A DNA stretch of 64,000 bases from Candidatus Delongbacteria bacterium (GTDB taxonomy: Bacteria; CAIWAD01), in assembly GCA_041675285.1 (NCBI GenBank), contig JBAYTZ010000003.1, positions 1-64,000 on the forward strand, given 5' to 3'. Below, one piece after another: positions 49,962-58,344 of this stretch. Position 1 is the first letter of the stretch. Each line of letters opens with the position of its first letter. A model generated the notes under the pieces. It was given only the letters and a program-made list of their open reading frames with translations, was not told the origin of the DNA and did not search any database. A program made the translations under genes and the position numbers.

Positions 49962-50135
49962 GGGTGGCTCCCGTGTGACAAGTGGCGGGGACGGGCGCAA
50001 CTTGGGAAAACGAACCTGCTGCCCGAAGGGAAACCCGTCTGCCGTGCCGGCAAATTGCCATCCTGGGGCCGGCGCGGACTGCCGCCGTCCGGACTCCACC
50101 GGCGGCCCGGCGGCCGCACAGCAGAGGAGGCCCCG

Positions 50136-50525
50136 ATGTTCTTCGCCCTGATGGGACTCACCCTGGCCATCGCCGTGGCGGTCTCGCTGGCCGTGGCCCG
50201 CGCCTTCCGCCAGTCCATCGGCAAGATCCTGGACCGGATCATCGCCGACGAGATCGCGCTGGTCTGGCGCCGCTACCTGTCCTTCGCCATGCTGGTCGTG
50301 GGGGTCTCCGGCGGCGTGCGCGTGCACTCGCTGGAGCGCTACATCATGCCCGAGGACAAGCTGGGCGAACCGCTGACCATCACCTGGGAGCGCCTGACCC
50401 TGGAAGTCTACCAGACGGCCATGGGCACGTTGGGCGCCATCGCCTGGATGCTCCTGCTCTTCTTCGCGTGCGCGCTCATCGCCTACGTGATGGTGCGCAA
50501 CCGCGAGGCCCGGTCCCGTTCCTGA
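50136..50525 (+). CDS. Small membrane protein of unknown function
   Basis: The 129-residue protein has two clear membrane helices: residues ~1-22 (MFFALMGLTLAIAVAVSLAV) and ~100-122 (AIAWMLLLFFACALIAYVMV). A shorter hydrophobic stretch (YLSFAMLVVGVSGGV) lies between them, and the protein ends in a basic tail. No family is recognised. A strong GAGGAGG site precedes the ATG. It is divergent from the secreted protein gene at 49961 and convergent with the lipid operon. Confidence 0.65.
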   Translation: MFFALMGLTLAIAVAVSLAVARAFRQSIGKILDRIIADEIALVWRRYLSFAMLVVGVSGGVRVHSLERYIMPEDKLGEPLTITWERLTLEVYQTAMGTLGAIAWMLLLFFACALIAYVMVRNREARSRS

Positions 50526-50545
50526 GCGCCGGCTGATCTTGACGG

Positions 50546-53302
50546 TCACGCATCACCATCTGCCTCGATGCTGAGCAGGCCCTTGCTGCCGTCCATCACC
50601 ACCACCTGGCCGTCCTTGAGCGCAGCCAGCAATCCGGCGATGCCCACGATGGTGGGGATGCCCATCTCCCGGGCCACGATGGCCGAGTGCGAGAGGATGC
50701 TCCCGCGCTCGATCAGCAGCCCGGAGATGGACGGATAGAGCGGCACCCAGCCCGGATCCGTCCGCCCCGCCGCCAGGATTTCGCCGTTCAGGGCCAGGTC
50801 GTCCAGGGGCGAGGCCACCACGCGCACGGCTCCGCGCACCTGCCCCGGACAGCAGCCGATGCCCTGCAGACCGCCCGCCGGCGAGTCCGTGGCCGCCGGT
50901 CGCCAGTCGCGGCCGTCGTTGCGGTGGCAGGCCATGCCCCAGGTGGTGAAGTGGTCGTCGGGCACGGGGGCGTCCGCCGCCCGCCAGGAGTCGGATTCCC
51001 GCCGGCGTAGCTCGGCCAGGCCGCGCAGATCCGTGCTCACCGCCGTGCCCAGGATGAAGTCCCAGACCTCGTCGATGGTCAGCAGGTAGATGTCGCGCCA
51101 GGAATCCAGCAGGCCCTCGCGCTCGAAGGTCCGGCCGATGGAGTTCAGCAGCTCGCGCAGCAGGCCGTAGATCCGGGTGCGGGCGAAGCGCAGGTTCTCC
51201 CGGTTGCGCACGCCGCGCCGCGCGCCGCCCAGGATCCACTGGAAGATCCGGCGCTTCAGCCACGCGGCAGGTCCGCCGCCCAAGGCCGCGTGGGCCCGCC
51301 CTTCGGCCTCGCGCCGGATGACCTGCTCGCGCTCCTCCAGCCGGGCCGGGTCGATGAGCTCCTCGTCGGCACGCAGGTAGTTTTGGATCACCTGGTAGAC
51401 GAAGCGCGGCGTCTCCTTGAGCGAGGGTTCCTCGAGTTTGAGCTCGTTGATGCAGCGGAAGCCGTACTCGTCCAGGTAGAAGGCGATGCGTTCGTAGACC
51501 GGGGCCAGCTCCGGGCTGGTGGGCACGCTCGCGGCCAGCTCGTCCGGCGTGGCCTGCTCGAAGGCGGCCCGCCAGTCCGGGCGCGCCCGGATGGTCCGCG
51601 CGATCTCCATCAGCAGTTTGGTGGGCCGCGTGCTCTCGATATCGCCCTCGCCGCAGATCAGGTCGTTCTGCAGCGCGCCGCCCGCATCCCCGCACCAGTC
51701 GGCGCAGAGCTTCTTCAGCAGCCCGTAGTGGATCATCACGTAGAAATCGTTGATGATCGGCGTGTCCCACTTCCACAAGAGCGCGCTCTCCATCTCGCGA
51801 TAGAGGGCCAGCAATTCGTGGGGCGCCATGCGCTCCAAGTCCAGCCTGCGCCAGCGCGAGTAGTGCGCGTGGAAGTCGGCCTGGAAGGTGGCCACCAGCC
51901 GGTCCAGGCGCCGGAAGTTGCCCAGCGAGCGCCAGAGCAGCCGCAGCAGACGGGGCAGCTCCACGAAGAGCCGGCGCGCACGGCTCTGGTCCGGGGCGTT
52001 CTCCTCCTCCAGCGGCAGCTTGTCCTTGAGGCCCATCATGGACTCCATGAAGGCTTTGTTGTAACGGAAGCCCGGGAAGAGCGCCACCAGCCGGTACCAG
52101 TTGTGCAGGTTGTAATACACGCGGCCGTGGAACAGCCCCAGCATGTTCTGAAAGACGTGGCGGTTGCGCTCCACCTCCGCCGGAGGAATGCCCATCACGC
52201 GGGCGAAGCAGTGGTAGACGATGGTGTAGGCGTGGCGGATGAAACTGAAGGTCATCGGGCTGGTGGGCCCCGAGTAGCTCTCGATGATGTTGGAGTTGTC
52301 CCAGACCACCGGGTTGCCGGCCGCCGGTCCCGCGCTGGACACGGTGGTCACGGGCCGTGCCTGGAGCAGGAAGAGCCGGCCCGCCTCGTCCAGGGAGAAC
52401 TCCACGTCCTGGGGCTCGCGGAAGCGCGCCTCCAGCCGCAGCAGCAGCTGGGCGAGTTCGCGCAGCTGGGGATCGCTCAGGCTGGGCCGCTCCTGCAGCT
52501 CCGCCGGGACGGGGATCCGCCGCAGGCCGGACTCCCCGGCGCCCGCGTGTCGCAGCTGCTCGGTCTTGCGGGCCAGGGTGGACGTCCAGCTGCCGCCCTG
52601 CTTGGCCACCACGAACAGGTCCGCGTCCAGCCCGGCGCTGACGATGCCCTCGCCGGCGCCGTAACACGCGCTGATCAGGATCTCCTGCACGTTGCCCGTG
52701 TTGGGGTTGGCCGTGAAGGCGATGCCGCTCACCGCCGCGTCCACCATTTCCTGCAGGACCACGGCCATGCGCGGCTCGGCCACAGGCAGGCCCTGCCGCT
52801 GCCGGTAAGCCAGGGCGCGCTCGTTCCAGGCCGAGGCCCAGACCTGCAGCACGCGCCGGGCCGCCTCCTCGGCTCCGTGCACGAACAGGAAGCTGTCGTG
52901 CAGACCGGCGAAGGAGACGCGCCGGCCGTCCTCGTCGGCGGCCGAGGAGCGCACGGAGATGGGCCGACCCGGCGGGATGTGGCGGGTCAGCGCCTCCTCC
53001 AGCGCCTGCACCAGGGCGGCGGGCGGTTCCAGCGCCAGCAGTGTGTCACGAACGTGGCGGCCGGCGGCCAGCCGATCCTCCGGCGCAGCCTCGACCAACG
53101 TGGCGATGACCCGGGCCGACGGTGCGAAGGCCGGATCGTTCTCCAGCAGCCAGGGCAGCAGGCCGCTGGCCAGCCCGAACCAGGCGGGAACGGGGAATCC
53201 GTCCGCCTGCAGGCGGGCCAGGTTGGCGCCCTTGCCGCCGGCCTGGGCGACCTCCAGCCGCGCGGCGTCCCGCGGCCCGATCAGCTGTGCGGACAGATTC
53301 AT
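50546..53302 (-). CDS. PEP synthase/rifampin-phosphotransferase-like dikinase
   Basis: The 918-residue protein has the three-part dikinase layout. The ATP-grasp N-terminus has VAQAGGKGANLARLQADGFPVP, RPISVRSSAADEDGRRVSFAGLHDSFLF and DVEFSLDEAGRLFLLQARPVTT. The central domain has VVWDNSNIIESYSGPTSPMTFSF and FHGRVYYNLHNWYRLV, as in rifampin phosphotransferases rather than PEP synthase. The C-terminal swivelling domain has catalytic His 872 (RGSILSHSAIVAREMGIPTIVG). Such enzymes pass the beta-phosphate of ATP through the His to pyruvate or an alcohol. The central domain lacks the PEP/pyruvate TIM barrel, so a hydroxyl acceptor is more likely. Last gene of the seven-gene run, 15 bases after the UbiA gene. 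Confidence 0.85.
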   Translation of the reverse strand: MNLSAQLIGPRDAARLEVAQAGGKGANLARLQADGFPVPAWFGLASGLLPWLLENDPAFAPSARVIATLVEAAPEDRLAAGRHVRDTLLALEPPAALVQALEEALTRHIPPGRPISVRSSAADEDGRRVSFAGLHDSFLFVHGAEEAARRVLQVWASAWNERALAYRQRQGLPVAEPRMAVVLQEMVDAAVSGIAFTANPNTGNVQEILISACYGAGEGIVSAGLDADLFVVAKQGGSWTSTLARKTEQLRHAGAGESGLRRIPVPAELQERPSLSDPQLRELAQLLLRLEARFREPQDVEFSLDEAGRLFLLQARPVTTVSSAGPAAGNPVVWDNSNIIESYSGPTSPMTFSFIRHAYTIVYHCFARVMGIPPAEVERNRHVFQNMLGLFHGRVYYNLHNWYRLVALFPGFRYNKAFMESMMGLKDKLPLEEENAPDQSRARRLFVELPRLLRLLWRSLGNFRRLDRLVATFQADFHAHYSRWRRLDLERMAPHELLALYREMESALLWKWDTPIINDFYVMIHYGLLKKLCADWCGDAGGALQNDLICGEGDIESTRPTKLLMEIARTIRARPDWRAAFEQATPDELAASVPTSPELAPVYERIAFYLDEYGFRCINELKLEEPSLKETPRFVYQVIQNYLRADEELIDPARLEEREQVIRREAEGRAHAALGGGPAAWLKRRIFQWILGGARRGVRNRENLRFARTRIYGLLRELLNSIGRTFEREGLLDSWRDIYLLTIDEVWDFILGTAVSTDLRGLAELRRRESDSWRAADAPVPDDHFTTWGMACHRNDGRDWRPAATDSPAGGLQGIGCCPGQVRGAVRVVASPLDDLALNGEILAAGRTDPGWVPLYPSISGLLIERGSILSHSAIVAREMGIPTIVGIAGLLAALKDGQVVVMDGSKGLLSIEADGDA

Positions 53303-53317
53303 CTCACTCCCTGGGGA

Positions 53318-54265
53318 TCAAAAAAGTCGGAAGGGATAGGCCCGGGCGATCTCCACGGCCAGGATCAGGTCGAAGGCGATGATGTAGATCCCGGCGTAGC
53401 TCTCCATCCGGCGCGCCGTGACCCGGCTGGTGCGGAAGCGGAACTGCAACAGGCCCACCAGGCAGAGCAGAAAGAGGGCCGCCAGGGCGCCGTAGAACAG
53501 CGCGCTCAGGCCCAGGTGCCAGCCCACCAGCGAGACCAGCAGCGTGTCCACCACGCGGATCAGGATCACCAGATAGGCCGCGCCGTAGGCGCCGAAGATC
53601 TGCGAGTAGGAGTCCAGCCCCGCCACCTCGTCCTCCGGCGCGCGAATCTTGCGCGAGATCTCCCAGTTGAAGGTCACGAACACGCCCACGAAGGCGTAGA
53701 GCCAGAACCAGCTCGGTGCCTGCCAGGGGTACTTGCCGGTGGTGAAGCTGTAGGCCACCAGCGCCAAGAGCGGCATGATCAGCATGTGGCTGACGGCGTA
53801 GAGCAGGAAGTGCCGGTTCAGCCACTCGCGCACGAAGAATTCCTTCAACATCATAAGCGAGAAGCCCAGCGCCAGCAGCACGGCACTGAGTGCGGCCGGT
53901 CCGCGCCACGCGCCCAGCAGCAGCTCCAGCCCGATGGCCAGCGCCCCGGCGACCTTGAGCTGCCGCAGGGTCACCAGGCCGCGCGAGAGCACGCGCTGCG
54001 GGAAGAAGCGCAGGTCGCGCTCCGCGTCCTTGTGGTCGTCGAAGACCCGCAGGTGGAAGAACATGGCCAGCAGCGTCAGGGCGCCCATCAGCGAGGAGAT
54101 CGAATAGTGGACCGCGCTACCGGGGTTCTCCAGGGTCTGCGCCAGGAACTGGTTGGACGAGTAGTAGCAGACGATCAGGACGCCGTAGTTGAGCGGCGGA
54201 AAGCGCTCGGCCAGGTAGGCGTGGAAGCGGCGCGGAAAGGACGACTGCCGGCTGACTTGGCTCAC
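53318..54265 (-). CDS. UbiA-superfamily prenyltransferase
   Basis: The 315-residue membrane protein has about eight hydrophobic helices. The first Asp-rich motif is DDHKDAERD (Asp 76, 77, 80, 84), matching the (N/D)DxxDxxxD diphosphate/Mg2+ site. The second conserved region is ISRKIRAPEDEVAGLDSYSQIFG, with Asp/Glu residues in the loop before YGA. UbiA enzymes transfer polyprenyl groups to aromatic or glycerol-phosphate acceptors or cyclise prenyl diphosphates. The acceptor here is unknown. It lies three bases after the acyl ligase gene. Confidence 0.85.
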   Translation of the reverse strand: MSQVSRQSSFPRRFHAYLAERFPPLNYGVLIVCYYSSNQFLAQTLENPGSAVHYSISSLMGALTLLAMFFHLRVFDDHKDAERDLRFFPQRVLSRGLVTLRQLKVAGALAIGLELLLGAWRGPAALSAVLLALGFSLMMLKEFFVREWLNRHFLLYAVSHMLIMPLLALVAYSFTTGKYPWQAPSWFWLYAFVGVFVTFNWEISRKIRAPEDEVAGLDSYSQIFGAYGAAYLVILIRVVDTLLVSLVGWHLGLSALFYGALAALFLLCLVGLLQFRFRTSRVTARRMESYAGIYIIAFDLILAVEIARAYPFRLF

Positions 54266-54268
54266 GGT

Positions 54269-55873
54269 TCACCTCGCGGGAAGGCCCAGCGCCTGGCGCA
54301 GGGCCGGATGGTCCACCTTGGAATTGTGACGCGGATCCAGCGGCAGCGGCCGGGGGTGGAGGATCAGCTCGTCCACCGGCAGGCCGGCGGCCTGCAAGTC
54401 GGCCAGGGCCGCGGCGCTCGATTGCGGCGGGCGCTCGGTGTGGACCACCAGCAGCAGGCGCTCGCCTTGCCGTTCGTCCTGTCGGCCTAGCGCCGCGTAT
54501 TGGCCGGGCCCCAGCCGGCGCCGCGCCTGCTCCTCCACCAAGTTGGCGTGACACGCCTGTCCGGCGCGGAAGATGGTTGTGTGCACGCGCCCCGCTAGCC
54601 AGAAGCGGCCCGCCTCGTCCAGCCAGCCCGTGTCGCCCATCCGGTGCCAGACCCGGCCCTCGGCGTCCAGCAGCTTGTTTTCGGCCGTGGCGGCGGGGTT
54701 GCGGAAGTAGTCGCGGCAGACGTGCGCGCCGCTCACCACCAGCTCGCCGATCTCGCCCGGCGGCATCTCGTCGGCCAGGCCCGGCCGCTCGCTGTCGCTT
54801 GGCGGCGCCAGCCGCAGGATGCGCGCGCGGATCTCCGGCACCGGCCGACCGGCGCAGATTCCACCCCGCTCGCTGCCCGCCGCCTGCCGCTCGGCCCGGC
54901 TGGCGTGGGCGACGGGTTCGGCCTCGGTAGAACCGTAGACCACCTGCAACTCCGCGTCGGGAAAGGCCCGCTGCCACTCGTCCAGCTGCTCGTCCCGCAC
55001 CGGCGCGCCCCCGGTGAGCACGCGCCGCAGCGCGGGCGTGGGGCCATGGCCGGCCAACAGGTGCGCGGCCAGCCGGTCCAGGAAGTCCGGCGAGGCCGTG
55101 CAGGACGCCACTCCGTGCTCGCGGCACTGAGTCAGGATCCGCCCGGCGTCCAGCCGCTCCAGGTGGCGAAAATCCAGCTCGGGGATCACCGACGTGGCCC
55201 GGCAGGCCAGGTTGTTCAGCGCGAACACCGGGAAGAGCGGCAGGTCGGCCGCGCCCGGCGGCGGGCCGAAGGCCTGGAACAGCGCCTGGTGCTGGGCGCG
55301 CAGGAAGCCGTGGGTGCGGTTGGCGCCCTTGGGTTCGCCGCTGGATCCGGTGGTGAAGGTGATCAGGGCCGGATCCTCCGCCCGACGGAAGTGGCCGGGT
55401 TCGTCGGCGGGCGCGGCCTCCAGCTCCGCCAGGGTCCAGCGCGCCGGCCAGCCACCCAGCCGCCGTCCGCTGGTGACCGTGAGCGGAATGCGCAGCAGGC
55501 GCGGCTCCAGCAGCCGCAGCAGGTGGCTGCGGGTCACGCCGATGAAGGCCCGCGGTTCCGCGTACCGGCAGAAGGCGGCGATCCGGCGCGGTGACACCCA
55601 GGGATCCACGAACACGGCGCAGGCCCCGGCGTGGATCACGCCCAGCAGGGCCGCGTAGAGGTCGATGGACATGGGCAGCATGACCACGGCGCGCTCGTCC
55701 GGACCCAGCCCGCGCTCCCGCAGCCCGGCGGAGCAGGCGCAGACCCGCCGCCAGAGCCCGGCGAAGGTGATCCGCCGCGTGCTCGTCCCGGCGCCCTCGA
55801 TCAGGGCGACGCGCTCCGGACTCTCCGCCGCGGCCGCGCGCAGCAGTTCCACCACGTTGGCGCTTGGCTCCAT
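54269..55873 (-). CDS. AMP-forming acyl-CoA synthetase/ligase family protein (OleC-like)
   Basis: The 534-residue protein has the ANL motifs: LITFTTGSSGEPKGANRTH (P-loop), VVYGSTEAEPVAHA (A5), WHRMGDTGWLDEAGRFWLAGR (A7/A8) and a C-terminal PLDPRHNSKVDHPALR with the catalytic-type Lys. It adenylates a carboxylic acid. The STEAEP motif and the NSKVD end resemble the OleC/fatty-acyl-AMP ligase branch, which includes beta-lactone synthetases, but no OleA/OleD genes are present. The ATG overlaps the stop of the GNAT gene by one base (TGATG). Confidence 0.87.
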   Translation of the reverse strand: MEPSANVVELLRAAAAESPERVALIEGAGTSTRRITFAGLWRRVCACSAGLRERGLGPDERAVVMLPMSIDLYAALLGVIHAGACAVFVDPWVSPRRIAAFCRYAEPRAFIGVTRSHLLRLLEPRLLRIPLTVTSGRRLGGWPARWTLAELEAAPADEPGHFRRAEDPALITFTTGSSGEPKGANRTHGFLRAQHQALFQAFGPPPGAADLPLFPVFALNNLACRATSVIPELDFRHLERLDAGRILTQCREHGVASCTASPDFLDRLAAHLLAGHGPTPALRRVLTGGAPVRDEQLDEWQRAFPDAELQVVYGSTEAEPVAHASRAERQAAGSERGGICAGRPVPEIRARILRLAPPSDSERPGLADEMPPGEIGELVVSGAHVCRDYFRNPAATAENKLLDAEGRVWHRMGDTGWLDEAGRFWLAGRVHTTIFRAGQACHANLVEEQARRRLGPGQYAALGRQDERQGERLLLVVHTERPPQSSAAALADLQAAGLPVDELILHPRPLPLDPRHNSKVDHPALRQALGLPAR

Positions 55874-56973
55874 CAGGTAGCGCCCTCCAGGTCGTGCCGG
55901 TAGAGCGCGTAGCGGCGCGACACGACGCCCAGCCCGGCGTCGTAGCCCGTGGAGCGGTTGCTCTCGTGCATCAGGCAGAGGTTGGCCCGGTGGAGACCGC
56001 GCTCCAGCCCGGCCGCGAAGGCCTGGTGGATCAGCGCAGTGCCCAGGGCCTGACCGCGCTGCTCGGGGCAAACGCCCATGCTCTTGATGTTGAGCGTGTC
56101 CGTGTGTCGCCGCAGCCAGAAGCGCAGCCGGGCAAGCGGGCCGCACCTGCCGCGCATGCTCCGCAGGGCTTCGAACTGGTCGGGCAGGGAGAAGAGGAAG
56201 GCCGCTGGCGCGCCGCTTCGGTCGTGGCAGAACCAGACCAGCCCGGGATCCAGCACGGGTTTGAGCGGCCGGTAGAGGTCCCGGAAATCCTCCAGCCCGC
56301 TGGGCGAATAGAAGGGGTTGACCGGAAAAATCCGGCAGGCCAGCTGATGCAGCAGCTCCAGTTCCTGCTCAAAGCGGGCTGGGTCCAGGGGGCGGAAGCG
56401 GTAGCCCGCCGCCCGGGCCTGGGCGTGCGCGCCAGCGAAGGCGGGCAGCACGGCGGCCATGTCCGGCACCTGCTTGGACAGGTAGCGGGCCGTCTCCGTA
56501 AACCCGCAGGCCAGCCAGAGCTGCGGATACCAGGGCGGGTTGACGGGCTCCAGCAAAAAAGGCCGTGTGTCACGGGGCCCCAGGTTGAAGCGATAGCGAT
56601 GCCACGTGTCGCCGTCCAGCGGGCCGAAGGCCGCCCGCGCGCCGCCCTGCCGCAGCCACTCCCGGGCGGCCCGCAGCAGGGGCCGCGCCGCCTCCAGGTC
56701 ATCCCGCGATTCAAACAACCCGAGTAGCCCGGCGACGCCTTCCACGCCCGTCAGGCCCTCTGCCAGCCAGGCGCCCACGCGGGCGATGGGCTGGCCCTCC
56801 CGGCGGACCAGCCACAGGTCGTGGCGGGCGGAATCCATCGCTTCCAGACGCCGCCGCAGCGCAGCGGGCGCGGCGCGCGTGTAGTCGGGATCGCCGCCCT
56901 GGATGCTGTCTGGCAGGGCCAGGAAGTCCCGCCAGTCGGCGGCGCTGCGGACGAGGGTCACCTCCACGCCCAT
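55873..56973 (-). CDS. GNAT-fold N-acyltransferase-like protein
   Basis: The 366-residue protein has two GNAT-like halves. The C-terminal one is clearer: LNIKSMGVCPEQRGQALGTALIHQAFAAGLERGLHRANLCLMHESNRSTGYDAGLG contains the acyl-CoA-binding Q/R-x-x-G-x-G/A loop and the helix after it. The N-terminal half has ARVGAWLAE and a GPLDGDTWHRYRFNLG segment. Proteins of this length often transfer long acyl or aminoacyl groups to lipids or amines. The next gene encodes an acyl-activating enzyme, which could supply the donor. It lies 12 bases after the kinase gene. Confidence 0.75.
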   Translation of the reverse strand: MGVEVTLVRSAADWRDFLALPDSIQGGDPDYTRAAPAALRRRLEAMDSARHDLWLVRREGQPIARVGAWLAEGLTGVEGVAGLLGLFESRDDLEAARPLLRAAREWLRQGGARAAFGPLDGDTWHRYRFNLGPRDTRPFLLEPVNPPWYPQLWLACGFTETARYLSKQVPDMAAVLPAFAGAHAQARAAGYRFRPLDPARFEQELELLHQLACRIFPVNPFYSPSGLEDFRDLYRPLKPVLDPGLVWFCHDRSGAPAAFLFSLPDQFEALRSMRGRCGPLARLRFWLRRHTDTLNIKSMGVCPEQRGQALGTALIHQAFAAGLERGLHRANLCLMHESNRSTGYDAGLGVVSRRYALYRHDLEGAT

Positions 56974-56985
56974 GCGTACCCTCCG

Positions 56986-58344
56986 TTAGGAAAGCGGTTG
57001 CCAGACGGGCAGCGGAGCCAGCCGCTGCAGGCCCCAGTAGACGATCGCCGCCCCCAGCGCCAGCCAGAGCACGGGGCTGCCGCCGCCCTGGACGGGCAGC
57101 TCCTGGACGCGGCCCCGCAGGCGGAGGTTATAAGCGGCCAGCGCCACTCCGGCCAGCAGCGGGATCAGCGCCAGGGCGGCCAGCGGCGGCTGGTGCTGCG
57201 GCAGCATGGTGGCACCCACGGCCAGCAGCGCGGCGCCAGCGCCTGCCGCCAGCGCCTGCCAGGGCCGGCTGTTCCACACTCCCTGGCGGTTGAACAGCAC
57301 GTAGGCCCAGGTCACACAGACGAAGGCCGTCACCGTGGCGGCGAGGAAGGGCCCGAACAGCTCGTGGTAGCGGCCGCTGGCGTTGGCCAGGAGCAGGATC
57401 AGCAGGGGAATCAGGATCACGCGCAACAGCGGCGTGGTCTCCACCTGGTAGTTGCGCCGGTTGGGGACGCGCATGCGAACCCCGCAGTAGAGGGCGAAGC
57501 AGGCGAAGATGGGCACGGACCACTGGATCGAACCCAGCGACCAGACGCCGTAGATGAAAATCACGAAGACGATGGAGTCACGGATGCTGAAGAGCTTCAG
57601 CGAGCGGAAGAAGATCTCCAGCACGGCCATCATCGCCAGCAGGCTGAGCAGCTGGAAGGCGATCTCGCCGGGCGGTTTGGTGGTGATCTTGAGCAGGCTG
57701 TAACACGTGAAGAGCGGGATGTAGAGGTTGTCGGTCCCGCGCGTGGATATCGCCTCGACGCCGGTCAGGAGCAGCGAGATCAGCAGGGCCGCCAGCACGC
57801 AGGTCTCCCGCGGCAGCTCGGTGAGGAGCAGCAGGGGCAGGTGGATCGCCAGGAAGGTGAGCAGGAGGAAGAGCACGGAGCCCTCCAGGCTCTTGCGATG
57901 CTCGTGGCCCACCCGGAAGCTGTGCCGGCCGTAGCTGCCGCCCACCAGCGCGGCGGCGGCGTCGGAGACGGTGATCACCAGAATCGAGGCCACGTAGAGC
58001 CAGCGCTCCTCGCGGCAGATCAGGTAGAGCAGGAACACGGCCAGCGGGAAGTAGGCGCTGCCCGCCCCGCGCCGCCGCACGGCCGCCAGGCACTGCAGGC
58101 GTCCGCTGCGCTGGCCGGCGTAGAGCGCGGCCGCGAACAGCAGGGCCATCGACAGCACCAGCCAGACCGAGTGGATCAGCCAGGGCAGGAAGAGCGTGCC
58201 CAGCCCGCCCAGGAAGTGGACGGCCTTGCGGCTCAGCTCGGGATCGGGCCGGACGCGCCGGGTCCAGGACTCCACCAGCAGGACCATGCCCAGATAGAGC
58301 GCGATCAGCAGCCCGGCGTTCCAGAGATCGGCGGCGGAGATCAT
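56986..58344 (-). CDS. Phytol/dolichol kinase-like (CTP-dependent) integral membrane protein with extra C-terminal membrane half
   Basis: The 452-residue protein has about 13 membrane segments. The N-terminal ~220 residues match the phosphatidate cytidylyltransferase/dolichol-phytol kinase family: PELSRKAVHFLGGLGTLFLPWLI, then SDAAAALVGGSYGRHSFRVGHEHRKSLEGSVLFLLLTF (the conserved D-x-x-A-x-x-x-G...K-(S/T)-x-E-G loop), then LLTGVEAISTRGTDNLYIPL. That family phosphorylates prenyl alcohols or makes CDP-linked lipids. The C-terminal ~230 residues add a second block of membrane helices with a basic, polar RMRVPNRRNYQVETTPL loop that I cannot assign. The usual family length is about 200-300. Start and stop pack tightly against neighbours (ATGA overlap with btaA-like). 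Confidence 0.83.
   Translation of the reverse strand: MISAADLWNAGLLIALYLGMVLLVESWTRRVRPDPELSRKAVHFLGGLGTLFLPWLIHSVWLVLSMALLFAAALYAGQRSGRLQCLAAVRRRGAGSAYFPLAVFLLYLICREERWLYVASILVITVSDAAAALVGGSYGRHSFRVGHEHRKSLEGSVLFLLLTFLAIHLPLLLLTELPRETCVLAALLISLLLTGVEAISTRGTDNLYIPLFTCYSLLKITTKPPGEIAFQLLSLLAMMAVLEIFFRSLKLFSIRDSIVFVIFIYGVWSLGSIQWSVPIFACFALYCGVRMRVPNRRNYQVETTPLLRVILIPLLILLLANASGRYHELFGPFLAATVTAFVCVTWAYVLFNRQGVWNSRPWQALAAGAGAALLAVGATMLPQHQPPLAALALIPLLAGVALAAYNLRLRGRVQELPVQGGGSPVLWLALGAAIVYWGLQRLAPLPVWQPLS

Noticed and set aside
50046..50060. Sigma-54-type promoter (TGGCAATTTGCCGGC on the minus strand) for the gene at 48246-49961
   Set aside because: Spacing fits, but the -12 reads CGGC, the element is itself a small inverted repeat, and it lies about 85 bases from the start; too weak to annotate.
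48354..50135. Long plus-strand open frame opposite the secreted protein at 48246-49961
   Set aside because: It is an antisense by-product of high GC. Only its last 129 codons (from 50136), with their own ribosome binding site and membrane helices, look like a real gene.
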